64,000 nucleotides of DNA from Phycisphaerales bacterium (GTDB lineage Bacteria; Planctomycetota; Phycisphaerae; Phycisphaerales; UBA1924). Shown here piece by piece: positions 30,917 through 39,367 of the stretch. Position numbers and translations under genes: made by a program. The stretch is taken from contig JADLFE010000007.1 of the NCBI GenBank assembly GCA_020845755.1, positions 1 to 64,000 on the forward strand, given 5' to 3'. The notes beneath the pieces were generated by a model. It searched no databases and was not told the origin of the DNA. It saw nothing but the letters and a program-made list of their open reading frames with translations. Positions within the stretch are counted from its first letter, which is position 1; each line of letters begins with the position of its first letter.

Positions 30917-31127
30917 GCACGATCGCTGACGGGTCGGCGTTTTCATCCGGCCTTGACGAGTAGCGCTCCCCAATGGACTCCGGACTTCGTGCCATCGACT
31001 GCGACTTCGCGGTCGGTGTTTTCATTGTGCCGCGGGCGCATCCTCGTGTTTGTTCTGCACAAACTCGAAGTGGGGTGGATCGCGATCTGCGCACATCACA
31101 CCAGGTCGTCCGGCGAATTCGAAGCCC

Positions 31128-32351
31128 TCACCCCTTCGGCACCAGTTTCCCCACCGTCACCGGCCTGATCGGATACGCCGCCGCCACCGCCCGAAGATCA
31201 TCCAGCGTCACCTTCTTGATCCGCTCGAGTTCGGCCTCCAGCGGGCGGTACTGCGCCGTCGTCGTCCACAGCCGCCCCAGCCGGTGCATGCGATCGCCCG
31301 GTCGCTCGCCGCCCACCGTCAGCGCCGTCGCGGCCTTGTTGCGCAGCCGCTCCAGGTCGTCCGGCGTCACCGCGTCGATCAACCGATCCACCTGCGTCTG
31401 CACCTGGGCCCACACGTCATCGATCCGCGCCGGATCGGCCGAGGCATAGATGAAGTAATGCCCCACGCCGTCGTGCGCATCAAACGCGGCCTGCGCCTCT
31501 TCCGCAAGTCCCGTCTCGATCAGCGCCCAGTGCAGCAGGCTGTTGTCGGGCGAGCCCAGCACCTGCGCCAGCATCCCCGCCGCGTACCGCCGCTCGTCCT
31601 CGATCGCCGGCGCATCGGCCAGGCCCAGGATATACGCGCGGCTCACCTTTTCGTCCTCGATGGTGAATTCGCCGCCCACCGGCCTGGGTCGATTGGAGTC
31701 CCGCGTGGCGCCCGTCCGCTCCCACGTGCCGCACATCCGCTCCGCCAGCGCCACCAACTTCGCAAAGTCGACCCGCCCCGCCACCGCCAGCGTGGTGTTG
31801 TCCGCAGAGTATCGCGCGCGGAAGTAGTCCATCATCTGGTCACGCGTCAGCGCCGTGATCGTCTCGGTCGTCCCCAGCACCCGGTGCGACAGCGGGTGCG
31901 CGCCGAAGTGCTTCTCGATCGCGGCCTCGTACAGCACCCAGAACGGGTTGTCCTTGTACATCGCGATCTCTTCGAGGATCACGCCCTTCTCGGTGTCGAA
32001 GTCCGCCTGGCGCAGCGCCGGGCGCATCATCCTGGCGAGCAGCGACACCATCTCGTCAAACCGCTCGGGCAGCACGCTCGCGTAGAAACATGTCATCTCC
32101 GCGCTCGTGAACGCGTTGTTCCGCGCACCAAGATCGTCGAACCGCCGGTTCAACTCCTCGGCCGAGATGTCGTCGGTCCCCTTGAACATCATGTGTTCGA
32201 GGAAATGGCTGACGCCCATGACGGGGGCGGCCTCGTCTCGCGCGCCGGTCTTCACGAAGAACCCCGCCGCGGTCGTGTGCGCCGCCGGGTCGGTCTCCGC
32301 GATGATCGTCAGGCCGTTGGAAAGTCGATGCTGCTGAAAGGTGACGGGCAT
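31128..32351 (-). CDS. M16 family zinc peptidase (processing-peptidase-like)
   Basis: A 407-residue inverzincin. The inverted zinc motif HFLEH is at residues 49-53 in GVSHFLEHMMFKGT, and the distal Glu ligand is in GVILEEIAMYKDNP about 75 residues later. Both half domains are present and the first is complete, so it should be active. Relatives include mitochondrial processing peptidase and bacterial PqqF/YmxG proteins. No signal peptide is seen. It is convergent with prkA, with a 211-bp gap in which I see nothing definite. Confidence 0.92.
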   Translation of the reverse strand: MPVTFQQHRLSNGLTIIAETDPAAHTTAAGFFVKTGARDEAAPVMGVSHFLEHMMFKGTDDISAEELNRRFDDLGARNNAFTSAEMTCFYASVLPERFDEMVSLLARMMRPALRQADFDTEKGVILEEIAMYKDNPFWVLYEAAIEKHFGAHPLSHRVLGTTETITALTRDQMMDYFRARYSADNTTLAVAGRVDFAKLVALAERMCGTWERTGATRDSNRPRPVGGEFTIEDEKVSRAYILGLADAPAIEDERRYAAGMLAQVLGSPDNSLLHWALIETGLAEEAQAAFDAHDGVGHYFIYASADPARIDDVWAQVQTQVDRLIDAVTPDDLERLRNKAATALTVGGERPGDRMHRLGRLWTTTAQYRPLEAELERIKKVTLDDLRAVAAAYPIRPVTVGKLVPKG

Positions 32352-32392
32352 ACCGGAGTGTATCGGCCCGCGACGCCGGCGCGATTGAGCAC

Positions 32393-33499
32393 CTACCGCT
32401 TGAGCGCCGCCACCAGCCGCTCACACACGCCCCGCGGGTCGCTCGAGCGGCACACCGCGCCCGACACCGCGACCCCTCGGCACCCCGCCGCCGCCAGTTC
32501 GCCGACGTTCTCCGGCGAGATCCCGCCGATCGCCAGGTGATGCAGCACGCGCCCCGTCCCGCCACACTCCGCGAGATACTCACGCAGATACGCCACGCCC
32601 GCCGGGGCCCGCTCCTTCGTCGTCGTCGGGAACATCGGGCCGACGCCGCAGTAGTCCGCGCCGTCGTCCGCTGCTCGCTGCGCCTGCTCCACACTGGTCG
32701 TCGAGACGCCCACCAGGAGCGACGCGCCCGCCAAGCGTCGAACGTCTCGCACCGAGAGGTCGCTCTGGCCGACATGAACACCCGCAGCCCCCGCGAGCAT
32801 CGCCAAGTCGACCCGGTCGTTCACGATCACAGGCACGCCCGCGGGGCGCGCGATCTCGATCACGCGCCGGATCGTGCCAAGAAACTCGCGAGAGTCCATG
32901 TCCTTCTCGCGCACCTGGATCGCCGACGCGCCGCCCTCGATGCACAACTCCGCGACGCGCAAGGGCGAGTGATGCGCGCACATCGAAGATGTCAGCAGCA
33001 CGCACAGCGTCCACTGGCCCGCTCGCCCACCTCCAAGCCGCTGCGCGAGCAGTCGCTCGAGTTCATACGTCTCATACCGGAGTTGCTCGAACGCTCCCGC
33101 GCCATCGCCCGCCGCCACATCCCCAACCACATCATCCGCCGCGCCGCCTTCTGTCCCGTCCCCAGCCCCGAGCGCCTTGGCGCACTCTTCCATCGAGCGC
33201 AGTGCTTCCTGCAATCGCCCGAACGCCGCCGAGGCGATATCGCCCGCGGTCGCCCGCTGATACTCCCCGCCCGCCGTCACGCGCGTCCCCACATCGCCCG
33301 GCGTGTCGCGCCACGCAAGGAGCGCCGCCCGATCGATCGGCAGCCAACCCGCGGCCTGGGCCAACCCATGTCGCGCCCGCTTCAGCCGCGTGCACATCGC
33401 CTCGTCGTCCAGCACGAACCGCGCCAAGTCCTCCAGCGTCCTGAAGGCCTCGCGTGAGCGATTCAGATTCGCGTCGATAATCCTCGCCAAAGGTGTCAC
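32393..33499 (-). CDS. thiE: thiamine phosphate synthase with N-terminal ThiD2-like domain
   Basis: A 368-residue fusion. The C-terminal part (from about residue 165) is ThiE, which joins hydroxymethylpyrimidine diphosphate and thiazole phosphate; motifs are IQVREKDM, VNDRVDLAMLAGAAGVHVGQ and GVGPMFPTTTKE. The N-terminal 150 residues (RIIDANLNRSREAFRTLEDLARF) match my recollection of ThiD2, a phosphomethylpyrimidine kinase often fused to ThiE. A Gly/Ala-rich linker joins them. The GTG start at 33499 has AGGAG five bases upstream and is preferred over upstream starts. No TPP riboswitch was seen. Confidence 0.88.
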   Translation of the reverse strand: MTPLARIIDANLNRSREAFRTLEDLARFVLDDEAMCTRLKRARHGLAQAAGWLPIDRAALLAWRDTPGDVGTRVTAGGEYQRATAGDIASAAFGRLQEALRSMEECAKALGAGDGTEGGAADDVVGDVAAGDGAGAFEQLRYETYELERLLAQRLGGGRAGQWTLCVLLTSSMCAHHSPLRVAELCIEGGASAIQVREKDMDSREFLGTIRRVIEIARPAGVPVIVNDRVDLAMLAGAAGVHVGQSDLSVRDVRRLAGASLLVGVSTTSVEQAQRAADDGADYCGVGPMFPTTTKERAPAGVAYLREYLAECGGTGRVLHHLAIGGISPENVGELAAAGCRGVAVSGAVCRSSDPRGVCERLVAALKR

Positions 33500-33667
33500 A
33501 AGATCTCCTGGCACTCGCTCCGCTCGCATCCACACCAATCAGGCCCGCTCATTCGATCGCTGTCACTGCAGCCTCGTCCCCATTGCCCATTCTTCTTCCG
33601 CTCCTCGCCCCAATCCCCACGTCTCCACTGGCGTTCCGCCCGAACAGCGCCCACAATACACCTCGCG

Positions 33668-34432
33668 ATGATCGAATCGTACGATCTTGTGCCAGAGCCT
33701 GTCCCGCCCCGCCTCCCGGGGACGGTGATCGTGCGCCAGGCCGCCGACGACGCCATCGACGCCGCCGCCGCCGATCTCCTGATCCATTCGCGCAACTGCG
33801 TCCGTACCTTCGGCGATTTTCACTTAGCGATCTCCGTCTCGCCGCCGGTCGAGCCCATGCTGCGCCGCCTCATGTACGACCCGCCCCTCCGCGAAATCCC
33901 CTGGAAACGCACCCACCTGTGGCTCGTCGACGAGCACCTCTCGCCAGGCCCCTCACGCCCCGCAAACTTCGACCTGCTCTTTGGCCTGATCGTCGAGCAA
34001 TCCGACATGCCGCCCGAGCAGGCCCACGCCGTCACCTTCACCGCCGACGACCCCGCCCTGGACTACGAACGCCAACTCGGCGAACACCTCGGCTGGCGCG
34101 AAAAGGGCCACGATCGCCTCGACTTCGTCCTGCTCGGCGTGCCCACGCCCGAGGAATCCGCCGCGTTCCACGCACTGCCAGACGACCCCGCGGATCGCCT
34201 CTTTGTCCACCGCCCGCTCGACGAGCGCTACTCCATGACGCGCCGCATCCTCAACGCCGCCCGCTTCGTCGCGCTCATGGCGCCCGGTGAATCAAGCCGC
34301 TCCGCGCTCGAATCGCTCGCGGCCACGCCCCCCGCGTCGCTCCACCCGTGGCTGGCCGTTCGCCCCGTCGGCGGCGAGCTACGCTGGTACCTCGACCACG
34401 CCGCGTGCGCGTTCACGCCGCCAACGACTTGA
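33668..34432 (+). CDS. 6-phosphogluconolactonase-like protein lacking the active-site motif
   Basis: A 254-residue member of the 6-phosphogluconolactonase / glucosamine-6-phosphate isomerase fold. Supporting segments are WLVDEHLSPGPSRPANFDLLF (shared positions W, DE, N) and the C-terminal RRILNAARFVALMAPGESSRSAL. The family's catalytic loop normally reads GMGxDGHTASLFP. At that place this protein has LLGVPTPEESAAFHALP, with no Asp-Gly-His. It is therefore probably not an ordinary lactonase; a structural or binding role, or another reaction, is possible. It ends just before the pseudouridine synthase gene. Confidence 0.75.
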   Translation: MIESYDLVPEPVPPRLPGTVIVRQAADDAIDAAAADLLIHSRNCVRTFGDFHLAISVSPPVEPMLRRLMYDPPLREIPWKRTHLWLVDEHLSPGPSRPANFDLLFGLIVEQSDMPPEQAHAVTFTADDPALDYERQLGEHLGWREKGHDRLDFVLLGVPTPEESAAFHALPDDPADRLFVHRPLDERYSMTRRILNAARFVALMAPGESSRSALESLAATPPASLHPWLAVRPVGGELRWYLDHAACAFTPPTT

Positions 34433-34439
34433 GGTGCGC

Positions 34440-35237
34440 GTGCCCACGTTCAGCGTCCAACCCAACGACAAGGTCACCTTCAAGGTCCTCTTCGAGGACG
34501 ACGCCCTCGTCGTCGTCAACAAACCGCCCGGCACCGTCACCCAGCCCGGCCTCGCACACGAAGACGACTCTCTTCTCAACGGCCTCTTCGCCCGCTTCGG
34601 CCCCGCCCTGCAGAACCTCGGGCAATCGCGCGACTTCGGCCTCCTCCACCGCCTCGACCGCGCCACCAGCGGCATCCTCATCGTCGCGCTCCGCACCGAT
34701 TCCTACGACCGCCTCCGACAGCAATTCGAAAACCACACCATCAAGAAGTTCTACTGGGCCGTAGTCAAGGGGGCGCCCAAACAGCCCAAGGGCGTGCTCC
34801 GCATGCCCATCGCCGAAGACCACACCCGCGACATCTCCCACCGCCCCACCGGAAAACCCCGGCTCGCTCGCATCTCCAGGAGCGGCAAGCCCGCGATCAC
34901 CGCCTATCGCGTCCTCGAAACCTCGCGCGTCGCCTCGCTCGTCGAGTGCCGCCTGCTCACCGGACGCCTCCACCAGATCCGCGTCCATCTCAACGCCATC
35001 GGCTGCCCGGTCCTCGGCGATGATCTCTACGCGCCGCCCGGCGTGCGCGACGCCGCCCCTCGCCTCGCCCTTCATTCCCACCGCGTCGTCTTCGATCACC
35101 CGCTCACCGGCGCGACCGTCGATGTCCATTCACCCTGGCCCGGCGACCTGAAGGGCCTGCTCAAAAAACTCGGCCTCACAAAGCCCACGCTCACGCAACC
35201 ACGCGGTGCCACGCCAGAACCCGTGGACGAAACGTGA
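34440..35237 (+). CDS. RluA/RluD-family RNA pseudouridine synthase
   Basis: A 265-residue enzyme converting specific uridines to pseudouridine in rRNA or tRNA. The catalytic Asp is in LLHRLDRATSGIL. The motifs VVVNKPPGTVTQPG before it and CRLLTGRLHQIRVHL after it are complete. There is no S4 domain at the N-terminus, so it is nearer to RluA or RluC-short types than to RluD. The GTG at 34440 has GAGG five bases upstream and lies seven bases after the previous stop. The exact RNA target cannot be told. Confidence 0.92.
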   Translation: MPTFSVQPNDKVTFKVLFEDDALVVVNKPPGTVTQPGLAHEDDSLLNGLFARFGPALQNLGQSRDFGLLHRLDRATSGILIVALRTDSYDRLRQQFENHTIKKFYWAVVKGAPKQPKGVLRMPIAEDHTRDISHRPTGKPRLARISRSGKPAITAYRVLETSRVASLVECRLLTGRLHQIRVHLNAIGCPVLGDDLYAPPGVRDAAPRLALHSHRVVFDHPLTGATVDVHSPWPGDLKGLLKKLGLTKPTLTQPRGATPEPVDET

Positions 35238-35297
35238 TCGCCGCGTCCTCGAAACGAGCCGACCTATTGGGCTTGTGATGTGTGTGAGTGATCGCGT

Positions 35298-36770
35298 TCA
35301 GGCCGCGGTCTTCTGCGACACGACCCGCACCGCATTCCCGCCCGACGCGCGCGACGCCTGCAGGCCCTTGGTCGCCGCCGTCAGAAGGTGCTCCACGCTC
35401 TGGAACGCCGAATTGTCCGGCTCATGCAGCGCCACGCCGATGCTCGCCGTGAACGTGCTCCGCCCCTGCAACCGTCCCTTCAGCCAAACGCCAGACGCCC
35501 GCACCAGGTCCGCACGGAACTCCTCGCACGCCCGCGCCACCGACTGCTTGGTCACGCCCGACATCGGGATCGCGAACACCTCGTCCGACACGCGGCACAC
35601 CACGCCGCCCGCCGGCTCAAAGTGCTTCTTCAACAACGCCGTCACCCCGATCAACGCCTCGTCCGCAAGATCCGGTGCGGCCTGGCGGATCGGCTTGAAA
35701 TCATCGATCGTCAGTTCCAGCAGACCCATCGGCTCGTTGTTCTCGATCGACGCCCGGAACGCCTCACGCAACGCCGCGTCAAAGCCCTCGCGGCTCACCG
35801 CGCCCGTCAGCGGGTCGTGCTGCAGACCTTCCAAGAGTTGCGAACCGTTCCCGCCGTTCTTGGTGATCTCCAGCAACTGCCCGCTGGCCTTGGTCAGGAT
35901 CATCTCCGCGTCCGCCGCCAGCCCAGTGTCCAACTTGAACAGCGTCGAGAGTTCCTTGGCCGCCTCCGCGATACGACGAAGCAGGCCGTCCACCGTCGAC
36001 GCCGTCAGCCCAAACCACTGCTCCGCACGCTGGTACAAGCGCCGCAGCGCCGGCCCAGGATCACTATCGCTGAGAACGTCGTGCGCCAGGTTCCCCAGCC
36101 CCACCAGACGCACCAGGTCCGTGCATTCCTTCGGAGCCGCCGTCGGCCTCTCGTGATACTTCACGGGGAGCACCAACTCCTGCGGCAATTTCCATCGCTC
36201 CGTCAGCATCGCGCCGATGTCCGGGTGCTGCACCTCGAGATCGGTCAATTCAAACTTCACCAGTTTGCGATGGTCGCCCCCCGCCTGCTCCATCACTTCC
36301 AGGTACCGCTTCCCCAGCGCGCGATACAACGCCATCACACCCACGTCCTGCAGGAGCCCGCCCAGGAACGCCTCTTCCGAGCATTTCTTCTTGGCGGCCT
36401 CCGCGAACAACTTCGACGACACCGCGGTGTAAAGCCCGCGTCGCCAGTAACTCACATAGTCAAACTGTGAATCCTGCTCCCCGATCGTCGAGACCAGCGA
36501 GAACCCCAGGGCGAGCGTCTTCACAGGACCAAGGCCCAGCATCACCAGCGCCTTGCTGATCGTCGCGCAACGCGTCCGCAGCCCGTAGAAACTCGAATTG
36601 ACCGTGCGCAGAACCTTGGCAGCCAGCGCCTGATCGTTCTCGATCGTCGCCGCCAGTTCCTTCATCGAGACATCATCGCTGCCGGTCAACTCAATGACCC
36701 GCACCGCCACCGCCGGAAGCGAGGGCAACGAAGGGCAGCTCAGGATTTCCTCAAGCAGCTCGCGATTCAT
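35298..36770 (-). CDS. HDOD-domain protein with degenerate GGDEF domain
   Basis: A 490-residue cytoplasmic regulator. Residues 10-210 form an HDOD domain (LPSLPAVAVRVIELTGSDD, VLRTVNSSFYGL, GLLQDVGVMAL), a signalling version of the HD fold without phosphodiesterase residues. Residues about 325-485 look like a GGDEF domain (HDPLTGAVSREGFDAAL), but the active-site motif reads RVSDEVF instead of GGDEF, so cyclic-di-GMP synthesis is unlikely. It may still bind a nucleotide or a partner. The target is unknown. It lies between recO and the pseudouridine synthase gene. Confidence 0.85.
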   Translation of the reverse strand: MNRELLEEILSCPSLPSLPAVAVRVIELTGSDDVSMKELAATIENDQALAAKVLRTVNSSFYGLRTRCATISKALVMLGLGPVKTLALGFSLVSTIGEQDSQFDYVSYWRRGLYTAVSSKLFAEAAKKKCSEEAFLGGLLQDVGVMALYRALGKRYLEVMEQAGGDHRKLVKFELTDLEVQHPDIGAMLTERWKLPQELVLPVKYHERPTAAPKECTDLVRLVGLGNLAHDVLSDSDPGPALRRLYQRAEQWFGLTASTVDGLLRRIAEAAKELSTLFKLDTGLAADAEMILTKASGQLLEITKNGGNGSQLLEGLQHDPLTGAVSREGFDAALREAFRASIENNEPMGLLELTIDDFKPIRQAAPDLADEALIGVTALLKKHFEPAGGVVCRVSDEVFAIPMSGVTKQSVARACEEFRADLVRASGVWLKGRLQGRSTFTASIGVALHEPDNSAFQSVEHLLTAATKGLQASRASGGNAVRVVSQKTAA

Positions 36771-36833
36771 GAACGCTCGACCTTCCCTGGTCTCTGCAAC
36801 AGTGCCCAGATCGGGCTCTCGTGTGACTCCTAT

Positions 36834-37649
36834 TCATCGACCAGTGTTTTCCCCCCCTTCAGCGGACCTTCCAATGTTGGCCTGCGCAATCTCTGCGTAC
36901 ACCGACCGAACAGACATAGGCCAATACCCCAGCGCAATGAACCAAAAACTCGCCAGCAACTTTCCAGCCCGCGAAATGATCTCATCCCCGAGGTCCGGGT
37001 CCGAAAACCACAACGAAACTTCTTCTGGTGACCACTGCTCGCTGACACGTCGCAAGAACCGCACCGTCTCCGTCCGAATCCTCCACACATCCGCTCGATC
37101 CGCCCCCACCACCAACCCACCCCGCGCCGGGTCAAACGCCAATGTCGCCAACGCCGCAAGATCGATCCATTCGCCCGTCGCCACATCCCGGTCCAGCGCC
37201 GGTGCCACGCCCGTATCCGCCAGCGCCGCCCACTGCAGCCACACCAGCGCACGCCCGATCTGCCCCGGCGTCGTCAGCCGATCAAGCGCGCCCGAGAGCA
37301 CGTCAAACAAGCGCGGATGCGGATCGTGCTCGCGCACCGCCCGCTGCGCGATATCGATCATGTACATCGCCGCGTGAAACGCGCCCAGCGATCGCCGGAT
37401 CGCCGGATACGCCTCCACAAGTCCCCACGCCGTCAGCGTCGCCATCGCGTCGCCCGACTTCAGGATCATCACGACTTCGCCGCGCGTCGCCAGTTCCAGC
37501 CCGCCCGAAAACGGCGCACCCTCACGCCGCGCCCCCTTCACCACCGCGCGCACCAATCCATGCTCTCGGCAGAGAATCGACACCGTCTGGCTGGTCTCGC
37601 TCCAGTCCCAGTGCCGAACGCAGATCGCCATGTCCTTCACGCTCGCCAC
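36834..37649 (-). CDS. recO: DNA repair protein RecO
   Basis: A 271-residue RecO, which with RecF and RecR loads RecA on gapped DNA. The OB-fold N-terminus is recognisable (AICVRHWDWSETSQTVSILCREHG, then VVKGARREGAPFSGGLEL), followed by the helical domain. No zinc-binding cysteine cluster is visible, as in many RecO proteins. The start is a GTG at 37649 with GAGG seven bases upstream; an ATG six codons later is the alternative. It shares a 167-bp divergent region with the FabZ-like gene. Confidence 0.9.
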   Translation of the reverse strand: MASVKDMAICVRHWDWSETSQTVSILCREHGLVRAVVKGARREGAPFSGGLELATRGEVVMILKSGDAMATLTAWGLVEAYPAIRRSLGAFHAAMYMIDIAQRAVREHDPHPRLFDVLSGALDRLTTPGQIGRALVWLQWAALADTGVAPALDRDVATGEWIDLAALATLAFDPARGGLVVGADRADVWRIRTETVRFLRRVSEQWSPEEVSLWFSDPDLGDEIISRAGKLLASFWFIALGYWPMSVRSVYAEIAQANIGRSAEGGENTGR

Positions 37650-37816
37650 GCAGAATCCTCACCGCGCCGCCACTTCTATCTTTCCTCACCACTCCCCATC
37701 CCGACTCCCCACTCCCGACCTCTTCCACTTCGCCTCTCCGTCTCTCATTCTTTCGTCACTTTCTTCTTCCCCAGCGTACCCGCGCCCGAACCGTCCGCAC
37801 CGGGTATCGTCTCCCC

Positions 37817-38227
37817 ATGCACTTTGACCTCGTCGATCGTGTGCTCGAGCAATCTCCCGACCGCATCGTGACCATCAAGCACGTCTCGGCCGCGGAGGAG
37901 TACCTCCAGGACCACTTCCCAACCTTCCCCGTCCTTCCCGGCGTCATGATGCTCGAGGCGATGGTGCAGGCCGGCCGAAGGCTCGCAAGCCCCGGCCGCT
38001 CCGACCCAATACCCCTGGTCCTGTCCCGCGTCCGCGCGCTCAAATACGGCAAGTTCGTCAAGCCCGGCGCCACGCTCCAGGTCCGCGTCGAGCGCGCCAA
38101 GCCCGCCGCCGCAGATGAACACGACCTCAAGGGCGAAGTCCTCCTCATCGAGCCCGGTTCGCCCACCCCCGAAGTCGCCTGCTCGGGCCGGATCACGCTC
38201 CGCCCCGCCCGCACCGGACGCGCCTGA
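37817..38227 (+). CDS. FabZ-like 3-hydroxyacyl-ACP dehydratase (first copy)
   Basis: A 136-residue hot-dog fold protein. The catalytic pair of FabZ is present: His33 in DHFPTFPVLPGVMML and Glu47 in LEAMVQ. The IKHVSAAEEYLQDHFP lead-in is typical. It should dehydrate 3-hydroxyacyl chains on ACP, though a hydrolase or structural role is not excluded. No Shine-Dalgarno sequence is seen before the ATG. It is the first of three genes: FabZ-like, ACP, FabZ-like. No ketosynthase is next to them. Confidence 0.85.
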   Translation: MHFDLVDRVLEQSPDRIVTIKHVSAAEEYLQDHFPTFPVLPGVMMLEAMVQAGRRLASPGRSDPIPLVLSRVRALKYGKFVKPGATLQVRVERAKPAAADEHDLKGEVLLIEPGSPTPEVACSGRITLRPARTGRA

Positions 38228-38365
38228 AGCCTACCGCCAATCGCCCCCAGTTCGGAAAATGAACGGGCGATCCGCGAGCTATCATGGGGACTTATCGGAT
38301 TCAAACTGTCCGCCGGCGTCGGGGGTCCCGGACGCGGGCGGAGAGATACCGCAGGAGCCGCGTGC

Positions 38366-38752
38366 ATGACTCGTGAGGAGATCTTCGGGAAGGTTCGCGA
38401 GGTGCTGGTCGACGCCCTCGGCGTGGACGAGGACGAGGTCCAGCCCACCACCACGCTCACAGGCGACCTCGGCGCTGAGTCGATCGACTTCCTCGATATC
38501 GGCTTCAAACTCGAACAGGCCTTCGGCTTCAAGATCGGCCAGGCCGAACTCTTCCCCCAGGGCGTCTCGCAGGACCCCGAGTACGTCAAGGACGGCAAGG
38601 TCACGCCCAAGGGCATCGCCGCCATGAAGGAGAAGCTCCCCCACTTCGACTTCTCCGAGTTCGAGAAAGACCCGCAACTCGCCAAAGTGGCGCAGGTCTT
38701 CACCGTCGATTCGCTCTGCCGCTTCGTCGAGCGCAAGCTCAGCAAGGCCTGA
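38366..38752 (+). CDS. acyl carrier protein with extended C-terminal half
   Basis: A 128-residue acyl carrier protein. The phosphopantetheine site Ser39 lies in DLGAESIDFLDI, and helix I is normal. Typical bacterial ACPs have about 78 residues. Here an insert of roughly 45 residues (about 64-108, from FPQGVSQDPEYVKDG to FEKDPQL) separates helix II from the final helix (VDSLCRFVERKL). It is probably a specialised carrier rather than the housekeeping AcpP. AGGAG lies eight bases before the ATG. It is followed after three bases by the second dehydratase gene. Confidence 0.9.
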   Translation: MTREEIFGKVREVLVDALGVDEDEVQPTTTLTGDLGAESIDFLDIGFKLEQAFGFKIGQAELFPQGVSQDPEYVKDGKVTPKGIAAMKEKLPHFDFSEFEKDPQLAKVAQVFTVDSLCRFVERKLSKA

Positions 38753-38755
38753 TCC

Positions 38756-39271
38756 ATGCGCTGGATGTGGATCGACCGCGTGCTGGAACTCACTCCGCGC
38801 TCGCGCTGCGTGTCCATCAAGCACATCAGCCTCGCGGAAGACCACCTGCACGATCATTTCGCCGCGGACGCCTCGCGCCCGCCCATGCCCATCATGCCCG
38901 CCTCGCTCATCGTCGAGGGCATGGCCCAGACCGGCGGCATCCTCGTCGGACACGCCGGCGGCTTCAAGGAAAAGGTCGTCCTCGCCAAGGTCGGCAAGGT
39001 CGAACTCTCGCGCGAAGCCATCCCCGGCGACACGCTCCGCTACACCGCGACCATGACCCTCTTCGACGCCGCAGGCGCGTCCGTCTCCGGCATCGTCGAA
39101 CTGCTCGACCCCGCCAAACCCGGCTCGCCCGAACAGATCGGCGCCATCGATCTCATGTTCAGCCACATCGATCAGAACATGTCGGGCATCGAGTTCCCGT
39201 CCCACAACTTCGTCTTCAGCGAAAGCTTCCGCACGCTCCTCCGCTCCAGCGGCATCGCCGCGGACTTCTGA
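38756..39271 (+). CDS. FabZ-like 3-hydroxyacyl-ACP dehydratase (second copy)
   Basis: A 171-residue hot-dog protein related to the first copy at the N-terminus (both share the WIDRVLEL/VDRVLEQ and IKHxSxAE patterns). His34 in HDHFAADASRPPMPIMPAS and Glu54 in IVEGMAQTGG keep the FabZ catalytic pair. It has a longer C-terminal part of about 30 residues (HNFVFSESFRTLLRS). It starts three bases after the ACP stop, so both are surely cotranscribed. The two dehydratases might act as a heterodimer or on different chain lengths. Confidence 0.85.
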   Translation: MRWMWIDRVLELTPRSRCVSIKHISLAEDHLHDHFAADASRPPMPIMPASLIVEGMAQTGGILVGHAGGFKEKVVLAKVGKVELSREAIPGDTLRYTATMTLFDAAGASVSGIVELLDPAKPGSPEQIGAIDLMFSHIDQNMSGIEFPSHNFVFSESFRTLLRSSGIAADF

Positions 39272-39367
39272 TCACGCACGCTCGTCACCGCCGCGCTCGT
39301 GCGGTGATGCCGACCGCGAATTCGCCGTCGGTGCTCTGCTCGAACATTCTCACACTACCTCCCCCGC

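Noticed and set aside
30937..31025. Imperfect 15-bp direct repeat (GGTCGGYGTTTTCAT) between prkA and the M16 gene
   Set aside because: Two copies only, in a convergent gap, no further copies noticed; most likely chance.
33500..33667. TPP riboswitch upstream of the ThiE gene
   Set aside because: The conserved CTGAGA core and surrounding stems were not found.
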